From Strongylocentrotus purpuratus (Eukaryota > Echinodermata > Echinoidea > Camarodonta > Strongylocentrotidae): DNA of 64,000 bases. The notes under the pieces are model-generated. The model was not told the origin of the DNA. It was given only the letters and a program-made list of their open reading frames with translations, and did not search any database. Shown here one piece after another: positions 1-11,300 of the stretch. How positions within the stretch are numbered: the stretch's first letter is position 1; the number at the start of each line of letters is the position of its first letter. The translations under genes were made by a program, and so were the position numbers. The stretch spans positions 5,108,077-5,172,076 of the forward strand of contig NW_022145604.1 of the NCBI RefSeq assembly GCF_000002235.5, in the 5' to 3' direction.

Positions 1-2760
1 TATAAGTTATTATCCGCACGTGGATATACATAATTTGTCTGAGTCTCCTTTATACATGTACGTAATGTCGTTATACACTGATGTACTATATATATGCTTT
101 CGGGTGACTATTGTCATCAATACTATATGCCACAATGATGGTAGCCAAACTTAGTGACCACTTGTGGCTGTAAAGAATCATTAGCTACATCTGTATAGCC
201 TGGTCGCTTGTGTATGATATCGAAACAGAACACAAAACAAAGACATTTATTTTCAAAGAAATAACACTGCATATGTGTCTAGCAAACTCGTCGAGTGTCA
301 ATTTAATTCAAAGAAAAATGAATACCCTCGAACATTTTTGTCAAGCAAATTCGACGATTGCCAATGTCTCTTTTTAATAAACACATTGCTATTAACACAA
401 ATTATATTACTTTTATTGTATTCCGTATTGTTTAAAACTAGCACTTCCAGTTTTATGTATATATTCTATGTTGTCTTCAAAGTATGTGTGTTTATCAGCT
501 TGTATATTTTGTAATGTTCATATTGTTTATTTGAAACAAAAAGTAAACAGAGAAATATATTTTTGCCCTTTTCAACAGCACGAATTTGTGTGTAATTATA
601 AATATTTCCATGTCCTCCTTCGATGAAGTGTTTGAAATTAAATTAATACTACTTTATGTTCTTCATAACAAATGAGTATTATTTAAAGCACAATAGTGAT
701 GTAATACGCAACTTTTATTTTTATTTTTATGATAAACTGAAACAAAGAAAAATGCTGGTCAAACTGAATATCATTGTAACTTCTGATTTGTTTTCTTCAA
801 TATGGGGTTTTCGTTTTAATCGTTTTAAACATGCGTGTGTTTATCATCGAAATGTCAATATGAGATAAACAGACCTGATTTCAGAGCAAAAATTGTATAT
901 ATTCTGTTTTTGTTTTCAAGGACGAGTTTTCACTTTGTTAGACATTAGTCTAGCTGTCATATATTTCATGATTCTAACAGATAACGCACCTCTTTGAAAA
1001 AATCTTTTGAATGTGTGGGATGGAGCGAAATGATAGATATCATTGTGAAACGGAGACTCGGCTATGACACATATCCGGTCTTATCGGATATACAAGGAAC
1101 TATTCGGAAGGTATTTGAACCAATCAAGGTTAACGGACTTCAAAAAGTTCTTAGTTCTGCTGATCAACGATTTTTAGTTGGCGTATGCTGGCCTTGCTTT
1201 CGTAAAGGCGGCGGGGGGGGGGGGGTTTATAAGCCAAGTGATTTGTGTATTTCAGAGAGGAAATCAAGCTGTGGGGGGGGGGGGAGGGGGCTTTGTTCGT
1301 GTTTGGGAGGAGGCCTGCAAAAAAGGGAAGGGGTGGGGGTGTTGATTAAACAAGTGGGTGGCGAAACAAAGTAGAATGGGGCATCTGTTTGAAAATCCGC
1401 AGCTGAGTGATATTTTCTGCCTTTCCTCTTATTACTTTGACTCATATCGATTTAAATATAATACATCTACTTTATGTTTCTCGTCCAAACGCATATAATG
1501 AGTGCAATGTCCATGCCAGTCCAAGTGAAGAAAGAGCAGGGTTTATTGAGTATTATTTTTATAAGCTATTCAAACTTCATTGTATTTCAAGAACAATTTA
1601 ATGACGTCGGAATCATGTATTGGTTGGTAATAAAAAATAAAAATGAATGAACCTATGGGCTGCAAATTGCTCATTGCTCAACCCCTCCTAAAATGAGTGC
1701 CCCTCTGACACATCTGATGTCAAAACAGACCTGCCGATTTTTCGGGCTCCAGTGAAATAGCTATATTAGCAGCTACCAGAGTAGACCATATTATGTCCCG
1801 TTTTTAACTTGTACTCTTCTACCACACACATCGATCCCACTATGTACCACGAACACAGCGCGGTGTCTCAACTCATCGCCCGACCCCCCCCCCCAAAAAA
1901 AAAGCAACCACAACAAAAAAACAAACAAAAAACGGCAAATACAGAATGAGAGGAATGGCAAGGTCTACTTTCAACGTTGAGGGTGTGTTATTTCATCAGC
2001 TTATTAGACGCGCGACACGGAAACGGTATGGCTGGACTACTACCAGAGCTATTCTGAATGTTCGGGCAAGGGAGACTAGCAACCTTGACACATTTCTTTA
2101 CTTTCCAAAAAATATTTTTATTCAGACCCATGACTATGCCACACAACCTTTCCCCTTTTCTTCTTCTTCTGTAACATTTTTAAAAATTGGAACTCCATTT
2201 GTATCTTCAACTATTGTTTGTTGTTATTGGACCTCGACTCCTTAAAAAATCCTGGCGCCGCCCCTGGTCTGGGGAGAGAAAACTAGAGCATGGCAGTTGG
2301 AAAGATGGCGGAAGACGAGTAAAGGCAACGAATACGAAGGAGTTGACATTACTGAATGATACTAGTACTCGCGTACAGATAAAACTAACTGTCTTCCAAC
2401 ATTGCCAATGGATTCTTTCACCCGTTTGGGTCTGGTCACTAGTCGCACACATTAAACTAATACCCCCTCCCCCAGTCACATCGAAATTTTAGATCTTCAA
2501 AACAGTTTTGTTTGTTATTCGGTCTATTGTCGGATTGGTGTCTGTCTCTCCGGTATGACTGAGGTAGTAGGGTAGAAAGAATAAATTAACAGTTGGGTGA
2601 CATGTCACAATACAAAGTTTCGTGAGACCAAATCTCCAAGAATTCAACGAGTCGATTTTCCACGAATTTTTTTCTTCTAATGAATCTCCTAAATTACTCT
2701 AAAGAAGGTTCGCAGATCCAAAGATGCACAAGCCGAAAATTTACGAAAACAGAGACTCAC
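1..2760. other. Intergenic, no gene seen
   Basis: AT-rich DNA with open frames no longer than expected by chance. It contains G-rich tracts at about 1208-1226 and 1273-1288, and a C/A-rich stretch near 1882-1935. I see no exon, RNA gene or complete repeat here. Confidence 0.5.
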
Positions 2761-2769
2761 GAGAAAAAC

Positions 2770-2885
2770 AAAGGCTTCTGGATGGCAACTCATAAAAATA
2801 TCAATGTTTAATAATGAAGTTGTCTAATAAATACAAAATAAATACAAAATATAATCTGATATCTGTAATACATAAATATGCTTTA
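2770..2885 (+). repeat. Unclassified dispersed repeat, copy 1
   Basis: The segment running from CTGGATGGCA through CTGATATCTGTAATACAT is clearly similar to 7165-7280, in the same orientation 4.4 kb away. No terminal repeats or coding content were seen, so the class is unknown. Confidence 0.5.
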
Positions 2886-3503
2886 TGTTTATTGTTACGC
2901 GGAGTGTAATTTCTGTCGATCCATTCGCACCATTGCACGGTGACTTCACTTAGCTCACAATATACTTTGTACATCGTTAGTAACGTCGGAGTGCAATGGT
3001 GCGAAAGGATCAACTGGAGTTGCACGGCTGGAGAATGATGCCGTTCAATGGTACTTTTAGCGCATGTCATGTGATCAAGAATAGACCAATGAGGTTGCAA
3101 GAATCTTAGTAGGCGTTGTATGAAGTAAATTATCTGAAATAGCTGGTAAGATTGTGTAGAGATTATGAATGTGTGGGGTATTGTGAATGGATATTTGAAA
3201 GCGTGTTCACTCGTCACACAACATAACTCTTATTTTTAATTTAGCTACGAGGAAGCAAGGTTGCACTGACAATGAAATACATGAAAGAAAGTATTCCCTT
3301 TTAGTTATGTTTATTGGGTACTGATGAGGCTGGCCGTACACTTGCAAAGTGTAGCCAAATACAAGTCGATGAAGTCGATGACTCAGAATAAAAGTGCATA
3401 AATGGTAAATGAGAATATTGCACGGAGATTACATAATGATCAAAGATGAGAATGAACATGAATAAATGATTCATAAATGATAAATGATCCTTATTACACT
3501 AGC

Positions 3504-4875
3504 AGGACCCGCGGAAATCCGCGGGATTCTAGAGGTGGGTGGGGGGGGGGGGTGTAAATAGATATATAGAGACTGTCTAAATTAAAACCACCAAGAACTT
3601 TATTTGCCATTCAGGCCATTAAAAAAATATACATGTTTAGCGTCCCCGCCCGCTTCCTTTTTGGGGGCCGCCTCCTATTTTTTTTTTTTGAAAGAAAAAA
3701 AAACAGCGTCCCCGCCTGCTTCCTTTTTGGGGGGCCGCCTCCTATTTTTTTTTTTTTTTTTTTTTTTTATTTATTTATTTTTTTTTTTGAAAGAAAAAAA
3801 ACATGAAAAGCACTGCTAAAATGTATTTCTGATTTTAAATAAGAAAAAAAAAAATTGTCGGCCGCCATCTTGAAAAATAGCCCGAATGTCAGGGAAAAAT
3901 GTACGGAGCGGCCATTTTGAAAGAAAAAAAAAAGGGCCTCCTCCTTCCCATTTTTCGAAAAAACAGGATACTAAAAATGTTTTTTTTTTAATTTGGCCTT
4001 ATATAAGAATTAAAAAAACGATCCAACTGTACCGGTAATTATTCTTTAAGCCACTGGAACTGCGTAGAGTTCCGTAGTGTGGCGTATCGACTATGCAGAA
4101 ATTAGGCTGCGTATTAATGGGAAAATAGTCCCTGCGTAGGTTATGCGTAGGCTGGCGTACAGGTTTGCTTATGGTTGCTTACTGTGTGGAAAGCTTTTAC
4201 TGCTTTGTCGATCTGGCGTAGGGTAGCGTACTGTTGCGTAGGCATGTAGCGTAGTGTTGCGTAAAAAGGCTGCTTTCTGCGTCAAGTTTCTACGCCGAAA
4301 GTACGCAAAAAAAATTAAACATGTTGAATTGTTTTCTTTCATCTTGCGTACCCCTTTTCGTTCCTCAGCATATAGTAACGTAGGCCAGCGTAGTTTGTAC
4401 GCAACACTACGCAACTCTACGTATTGACCCCACGCCCATTAGTGACCCGCAAGTGTCACAAATAAAGTATTAAAAATATGCTCATCTGACCCTAATTAAA
4501 CACCTAAACCCCCCCGAGCTTTCGGGGGTTTATGGACTCTTGAAACCCGTGGACCCCACGCCTATATTATATATACACTCAACTCGCTGCGATCTGATCT
4601 CGATCTCCCACACCCCCCCCCCTCCCCCCAACTTTGAAGAACGTAACCCCCGAGCTTTTGGGGTTTTTATGGCCCCTTGAAACCCGTGGACCCCACGCCT
4701 ATATTATATATACACTCAACTCAGGACCCGCGGAAATCCGAGGGATTCTAGAGGGGGGCGCAGGCAAAAAATTAAGTTTTTCATTTCGGGGGCTCCATTT
4801 CAAATTTTTGGGAAATTTTCGGGGACTACTTTTTCCAACTTTCGGGGGCTCTTTTTTCTGGGGCTACTTTTTCAT
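3504..4875. repeat. Composite of local duplications with C/G-rich motifs
   Basis: GACCCGCGGAAATCC plus GGGATTCTAGAGG occurs at 3506 and again at 4724. A CGTCCCCGCC(C/T)GCTTCC unit with a poly-T tail is tandem at 3640-3790. A block containing CCCGTGGACCCCACGCC and TATATTATATATACACTC is repeated at about 4510-4582 and 4646-4722. The area looks like repeated local rearrangement of one unidentified repeat. Confidence 0.55.
4058..4425. repeat. GCGTA-rich foldback repeat, copy 1
   Basis: The left part is crowded with GCGTAG words and the right end with their complement CTACGC/TACGCAA. The core ACGCAAAAAAAATTAAACAT is shared with 15279-15440, which identifies a family. The arrangement suggests a foldback DNA element with internal GCGTA repeats; no protein is encoded. 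Confidence 0.6.
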
Positions 4876-5314
4876 TAATTCATAAAAGGATAGGCCTACA
4901 CTTTGTTGAGATTTGTTTAGTAGGCTCAGGACAGGTTTCAGGCTTCCTATACTTCATAATTGCCTATTTTAAAAAAAAAACATTTTTCTAGTTCAATAAC
5001 TAAGTTTTCATGCATTGATTTGATGCAAGAACTGTAACATAATAGACCCTAGATTGTGATTATTTCTGACCATGAATTTCGATAATCATTTTTCAAAGTA
5101 AAATTTTCACAAGAAAATCAGACAGTCGTTTAAAAACGTAAACATTAGTAATACTTTTACTAATTCTAAGATCAGGTTTCGTAAATCTATTCACGAAACT
5201 ATATTGAAATCGCGGCAATAATGATGCAAACCAACAGATAACAATTTCAAAGTGTCAAATCTATTCGACTCGAGCTCGATCAGCTCAGCTGAACTCATAC
5301 ACACACACACAGTG

Positions 5315-5398
5315 TAACTCCAGAAAGCTCGAACACCGGCGCCGCAGGCCTCGGACGCCTGCGGTGCGCGGAGCCGGTGTTGGAGCTTGCTGGAGTTA
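5315..5398. repeat. GC-rich hairpin
   Basis: The left arm TAACTCCAGAAAGCTC.. pairs with the right arm ..GAGCTTGCTGGAGTTA. The pairing continues through ACACCGGC/GCCGGTGT and GCAGGC/GCCTGC, with only two arm mismatches and one side bulge. The stem is about 35 bp. It could be a small foldback element or an RNA hairpin. Confidence 0.65.
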
Positions 5399-5399
5399 A

Positions 5400-7160
5400 A
5401 TTGCAGCTCACACACACTGCACAGCAGCACTGCACTGACTGAAGGCAGCTTGCGACTGAATTGTCAGTCCAATGGTTTTCTTGTGAAAACTTTCCTTTAG
5501 AAAATGATAATCAAAATTTAGTAGCATGGCCGTAATAATCACAAAATAAGCTTTCATTTCATACCTCCATTCACGACACCTATATAAAAATCGCGGCAAT
5601 AATGATGGAAATAGGTCCCTAAGTTTGGACGTGGACGGGAAGCTTCGTGTGTATCTCTGTGGCTCGTGCAGCTACTATACAATGGATATCCTATAGAAAG
5701 ATGCTTTACTCGGGTAAGCCCGACCCTGTGCGTCGTGCATTTAATACGCAACTTAATGTGAGTGGACAGTCATCGGTCGTGTGTCTACGGATGTCATGTT
5801 GAATATCCATGAGGTATCTCTGTCGTCACGCATATCCTGCATTATGCATATCGCGTCTGTTTTCGCCCTGGACGTCGACACGGAGGAGGACCTCGGGCGG
5901 AGTATAGCCAATTCCACAGAGTAGACTCTCCCGCGGACGATGGCACAGGGCACGGGTACCCCGAGGGGAGGGTTCAGGAGGAGATAGCCGCACCAACTTC
6001 GGTCGGCGATCTCATTAAAAAACAATAGAATACAAAGGCTCGCCGAGACGTCGCGCCCCCCGCGGAGCCTTAGCGTATTATTATTATAGATATTTAGTTT
6101 AACCGTACTTTTCATTTCACTAGTTTTATAAAGCGCTTAGAAACTGTACTTGTATACCAGCGCTATATAAATCTTAAATATTATTATTGTTAATAAATGC
6201 GATGTACATAATGAATGAATAGAGCTTACGACATATATGAAATGACGTCGAAAGTCCAATGAAGATGAAGAGAGATGAAAACGAAGGAAGGGGCTCACGT
6301 GATGTGGTGCGGGGGCTTAAAGGCGGAGATGTAGCTTCATTGTACGTGGCTGAAGAGCCGTGAAGAAATCTCGACGCTGACGCTCGTGATGAAAATGAAG
6401 ATAGCTCTCAGGCGAGAAGAGAAGAGAAGAGATGTGGTGCTCGATGACGGAACAGTGGGTCGTTCGATGTCGGAGGCGAAGAGTAGAAATGTAGACATCA
6501 AGCCGGTGGTGAATTAAGACGGAGCAGTGAGTCGCTCGATGAATGATCCGGACTTTGATGAAGTAATGTTTAGATGAGCTGCGGTAAATTGTCTGAGCTC
6601 GAGAGTGGAAAGAGCTACCGAAACGAAGAAACTGGCAGCTTCCAGCGGAGAGTCAGGCGCCATGTCAGTGCTCACTATAACGTTCCACTGGGAGACTGCA
6701 GCCCGATGAACACGGCAGAGAAATGTAGATATGCCGTAGAAGCGACGAAAAGCACAGAAGAATAAAACCAGGAGAGGAAATCATGGAGACGTCTTGACTC
6801 GACCAAGTTGGAAGCGAGAGTGAAGAAAAACCTCGTGGCGTTGAAAATACGCGGGTGAACGGGTGCGCGGAACCACGGTGCTCGATTGGAAGGATAAACA
6901 CACGTGGTCCGAATAATGCATATAAATAAGTAACGTGATGGAAAAATACTGGAGACATGAATGTACGGTAAAAGTAGGGCGAATGTAAGAGCCGCTACAA
7001 TTGTAAGTACAAAACAAAGATACACTATATACCCTTGAAACATGAATACATTCGAGTCAATGGAAAGACAATCAAACAAATACACAATACACAATACATT
7101 TAGTGGAGCTGTGTCTTTCTAAATGTTGAAAAGAGAAAAATAAAAATGTGTGATTACATC
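5400..7160. other. Intergenic, locally GC-rich, no gene recognised
   Basis: Between about 5750 and 6100 the base composition is much more GC-rich than the flanks, but both strands lack a protein I recognise. A short 3' repeat tail with GCGCTATATAAATCTTAAAT and (ATT)n lies at 6115-6195. From 6230 to 6800 the sequence is purine-rich, with GAAGATGAAGAGA-like words. Confidence 0.4.
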
Positions 7161-7280
7161 AAGATTCCTGGATGGCATTTTCATAAAAGATGCCAATGTT
7201 AATGAGGTTTTCTTATCAATACAGAATATGCACAAATACAATCTGACTTCTGTAATACATTATATAAAATACTAAATTGA
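7160..7280 (+). repeat. Unclassified dispersed repeat, copy 2
   Basis: Diverged copy of the 2770-2885 repeat, sharing CCTGGATGGCA at one end and CTGACTTCTGTAATACAT at the other. The flanks do not align convincingly. Confidence 0.5.
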
Positions 7281-8157
7281 TAATTGTGTTGATTGCTGTA
7301 CTCGAAGATCAACATTGAAAAAAGGATAGTACTTTTTGCGGTCGATACACAAAATATAATTTGTTCACTTTTATAAGGTTTTATTTTTATTTTTATTTTT
7401 CTTCCCTTCTCCTTTTCTCCTTTCCTCCTTTTTTCCTTTTTAAACCCTTTCTTCTTCCCTTTTCTTTATTTTTACGTGCGATAAAAACCTGAATATTCAT
7501 GTTGGAAAGAATATTACGTCATCCAAGCTAAACATGTAGAGCGAGTACATTATGGGCTAGTGAGTAGTAAAGTCCTCTTTCATTACGTGGATAAATCCAG
7601 GTGCATGTAAGGCTGGAATAGTTGACAATAGACTAAAGCACGCCTACAATGCACGAATGTCTAACCGTATATTAAACGGGATGAACCTCGTACTAGCTTT
7701 AACGTGTAAATAAAAGAATCAATTTTTTGAACTTTTATACTTGTAAAACAGGCTCAACTATTACGACATTACGTGGATTATGTTATACATTACTTGAATC
7801 ATATACCATAAGTATGAATACAGGGGCTGCGATCCCGGGGACGGGGGACATATGTCCTCCTTAATTTGTTGACGGGGGATCGTCCCCTCGGAAAATTTGA
7901 AAATTGCAAAACAAAATGTATATAGCAAATACTGACTAAAGACTGGACACTTTTAGGCTCTGGAGGCCTAAGAGGGAAGCGTTTAGACTTATAAAAACGC
8001 AGAAATCTTCTACGCTCCCTCGCATAATATCCTTCAAAATGTACAAGTAAATATTTTTCCTAAAAAAGGTGAATCACTTTCCACTCCTCTGCATTAAAGA
8101 GAGTAAAGTCCCTACTGTAAGTCAACTTCTGAAGAAATTGGCTCGCTGCAATTTGGA

Positions 8158-8303
8158 TCAGCTCAGCAATGCTTCGGATAACATCACAAAGCGAATGATA
8201 TTGTTTTTCTTGACCAGGTGTTCCAATGTCTTGACCCTTGACCGAAGGGTTTCAAGCTCTTCGTCTTTGCGCTGGAGCTCAGCTTGTAGGTGATGCATCT
8301 CGC
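8158..8303 (-). CDS. MIB2-like last exon: coiled coil, with possible 1-base frame break
   Basis: After a long pyrimidine tract and TTATAG (8306-8304) the exon reads GEMHHLQAELQRKDEELETL then RSRVKTLEHLVKKN, a clear heptad coiled coil, and stops at 8160-8158. Where the frame passes a run of five A (about 8208-8212), a second frame becomes convincing: QYHSLCDVIRSIAELIQIA then ASQFLQKLTYSRDFTLFN, stopping near 8066. One extra base in the A run would join the two helices into one longer C-terminus. The exon needs phase 1 on entry, but the exons upstream leave phase 2, so a small exon may be missing. No RING residues occur in either frame. Confidence 0.6.
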
Positions 8304-11300
8304 CTATAAGGAAATAGGATACGGAGAATAGAGAAATACATCATTAAATCAAAATATATAAATATGTATCTCTTTTATTAAAGGTACTATGTCCCATTTG
8401 CAGGCCCAAAAAATGAAAAGGTTAAATTCCAACGGCATTTGTAAGATAATACTAATTTAGAACTTCTCTTAATAAAAGGGGGCTTGAAAATGGCTTTAAG
8501 TGGGAAAATAACGACTATTAATTGTGATACCAATACAGTAAGTAATGGTCTGGTTTTCAGACCATTGTACCGAATGATAATACGTTTTGTGCTGCGCAAA
8601 GATTCAATCAGTTTAATTTTGGCCATTACAAGAAGTGGGTCACTGATGTAGACAAATGCTCATGTACCCTTTACAGCTCATTTTATGTATGTTATTAACA
8701 TAGAAGAAGAAAAAGGCTGGCAGTGACTCAATGGTGTCTGACAGTGAAGTCTAGCAAATAAACGGGTTTCTTTGCATAATTTGAATATTAGGACACTGCT
8801 AACGTTTAAATTTCACAGATAAGACATACATGACATATTCCTAATTCCTGCAAAGTTCTACATAATTTGATGTTGGCTGCAAAAGGGACACAGTATCTTT
8901 AACAGTAAAAAATTCAGTCCCTCGATTCCTTGTCTATTCTAATTTTATTTGAACGCCATTTTATTACAATTAGAATATACCATTCTAAGTATAATTTTTC
9001 CTCCACTTTTCTTAATTTTCAAAGCAGTATCACAATTATAACTACAGTAGAACAAGTTTAGAAAAATAACATATCTACACTATCAAATACCCAAGATGAA
9101 ATCGAAGATTTGTCACATAAATATCATCAATATAATACAGCCTAATATAACCGACATGACGGATTTTTGCTTTTTAGCCTTCAGCACTGAGAACGATGGT
9201 AATGCAATCCGATTCATTAATATAACACATAAACTTCAGGAGACCGATTTGGGTAATGATTTCTGATCATAGCCCTCGTCATCGTTCTACTTTACAACAA
9301 GAGTATAAATATCGAATAATACCCTTATCTGTGGCATTGTGTTTTTATTCTGTGCTCTTTCTTTTCTTAAATCATTGGATTCCTTACCTGAAGATTTCTG
9401 CTGACTTCCTGAACCCGTTACCTACTTCTTCGAGGACTTTCTTGACCTCTTTTTCTTTGAACCTGGTTTAGCAGTGCTTTTCTGCAAGGGAGAAGACACG
9501 GAGTTGACCTCAGTTTCGCCCTCTATATAAAAACAGTGCCTAATCGGTGACCATTGGTCCCCCATGATCCTCTTTTTCTTATGTTAACTGAGAGCTGAGT
9601 TGATGAGATAACCACCTGTCCAGTGACTTTGCAGGGCGGTCTAATCCCTCCTGTAAACTACGGCAGATAAGCTTTAAATACCAGTAAACATTACCACAAA
9701 ATTGTAATTTCGGTACAGCCTTGTTAAAATGTTTTTATTATGAAAGTTTTCGGAGATGCTGATTTGATTTTACTAAATGAATACCAAAAGTAACTTTGAG
9801 CTGAAATTTGGAAAAGTGTAGGGACTATTTAGCCTACTGGAAGTGCACTCTTAACATGACGTCACAATATTCAATGATGCAATCTTCTAAACCGTCTTTT
9901 ATGGTGGATAAATGAATGCAATAATCAACAGCGATTTTAATCTTCAACCATTATCTAATTTGTCTTAAATAGTTATTTGAGTTTGGGTTATAATCAAATT
10001 GTTACCCTCTCTGACGTTGAATTTCTAGTAGAGGTTTTAGTACTGGATCTCGTCTCTGCTGAAACATAGTCTTTATTGTCACACCTTCACAGTCGTATGC
10101 ATTCAGGTCACCACCGTGAGAGACCAGGAAGGCAAGGAGAGCATCTGAGTTCGTCTTGATCCCAATGCGTCTCCATTTCCTCTTCATCTGTAAACGAAAA
10201 GGGGGCGGGGAGAACCACGAGGAGCTATCATGCTGTCATTTAAATTGTATTGATAGTTTATTTAGAAGATCAACGAATTAGACGTGACTTACATATCTTA
10301 AAAATGTTACTCAAAATATGTTACTAAAGCATATCAACATTTGAATACAAAACCCCAGTAGAACAACAAAGATAAATATGGCAAGAAAAAACAGTAGGCT
10401 GTATGGAATATAAATTACTTTTTGCCTAGAGTAAAAATAATAATAATAATATTTAGCTTTTATATAGCGCTTAATACAAATGTCTCTAAGCGCTTTACAA
10501 ATATACTATTACCCCGGTCATTGGATTCAGTGCTTTCCCGCACACACTGCATGGGGGATCATAGTAATGAAGAGGATATGCCTATAACTCATATACAAAA
10601 TATCAAACAACTAAGTAAGGTTCACCATTTCAAATGATTACATTTTATAAATCAAGCAAGTTACCTACCAACTTTCAGAGATACAATTTTTGTTTTAAAA
10701 ATAAATAAACTGCATTCAAGAAAAATTAAATGGTCGTTAATGAAAAATGAATAAACGAATATTTCCCGTGACTGAAAAGCTAAAGAAAAGCTGTTGACAG
10801 CCAGAGATAAATTTTAATTGTCATTTTAAAAGATGGGACAAGAATATAATTGCAATATATATAGTGCTTATGGACTTCGATGGTAAGCGCTTTATAAGTA
10901 ACGTTTTTATTATTATTATTATTAAGAACAATAACAACAAAAAAGTACGTTACTTATGGTTATGGTTCAAGGCATGGCCACACAGACGATTTTGTTTATG
11001 TTGGGGATCGGGGCAAAATTATCGATTTATCGATAATTAATTGCATTTTATTTATTTATTCATCTAAAAAAACAAACCTTGGTAACATATTCTCAGTTTG
11101 TGTCATACCTCAGTTATATATTCTCGGTTTGTTTTATACATCGGTAATATCCACCTACTTTGCTTCTTACGTCGGTTATATACTCTCAGTTTGTTTTACA
11201 CCTCGGTAATATATTATCACTTTATGTCATACCTCGGCCATGTATGGCTCTTCTTTCATGGTATGTCCTCGAGTAGCATGGGCAAAGAGGCCAATCTGCA

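Noticed and set aside
994-1374. 126-codon frame
   Set aside because: No recognisable motif, runs into poly-G translated as glycine, and has no splice or family support.
5753-6115. 120-codon minus frame in a GC-rich block
   Set aside because: Length is explained by GC content; no motif recognised on either strand, though the composition shift is noted.
6665-7094. Overlapping minus frames of 78-139 codons
   Set aside because: Several overlapping frames, no family pattern, purine-rich complement strand.
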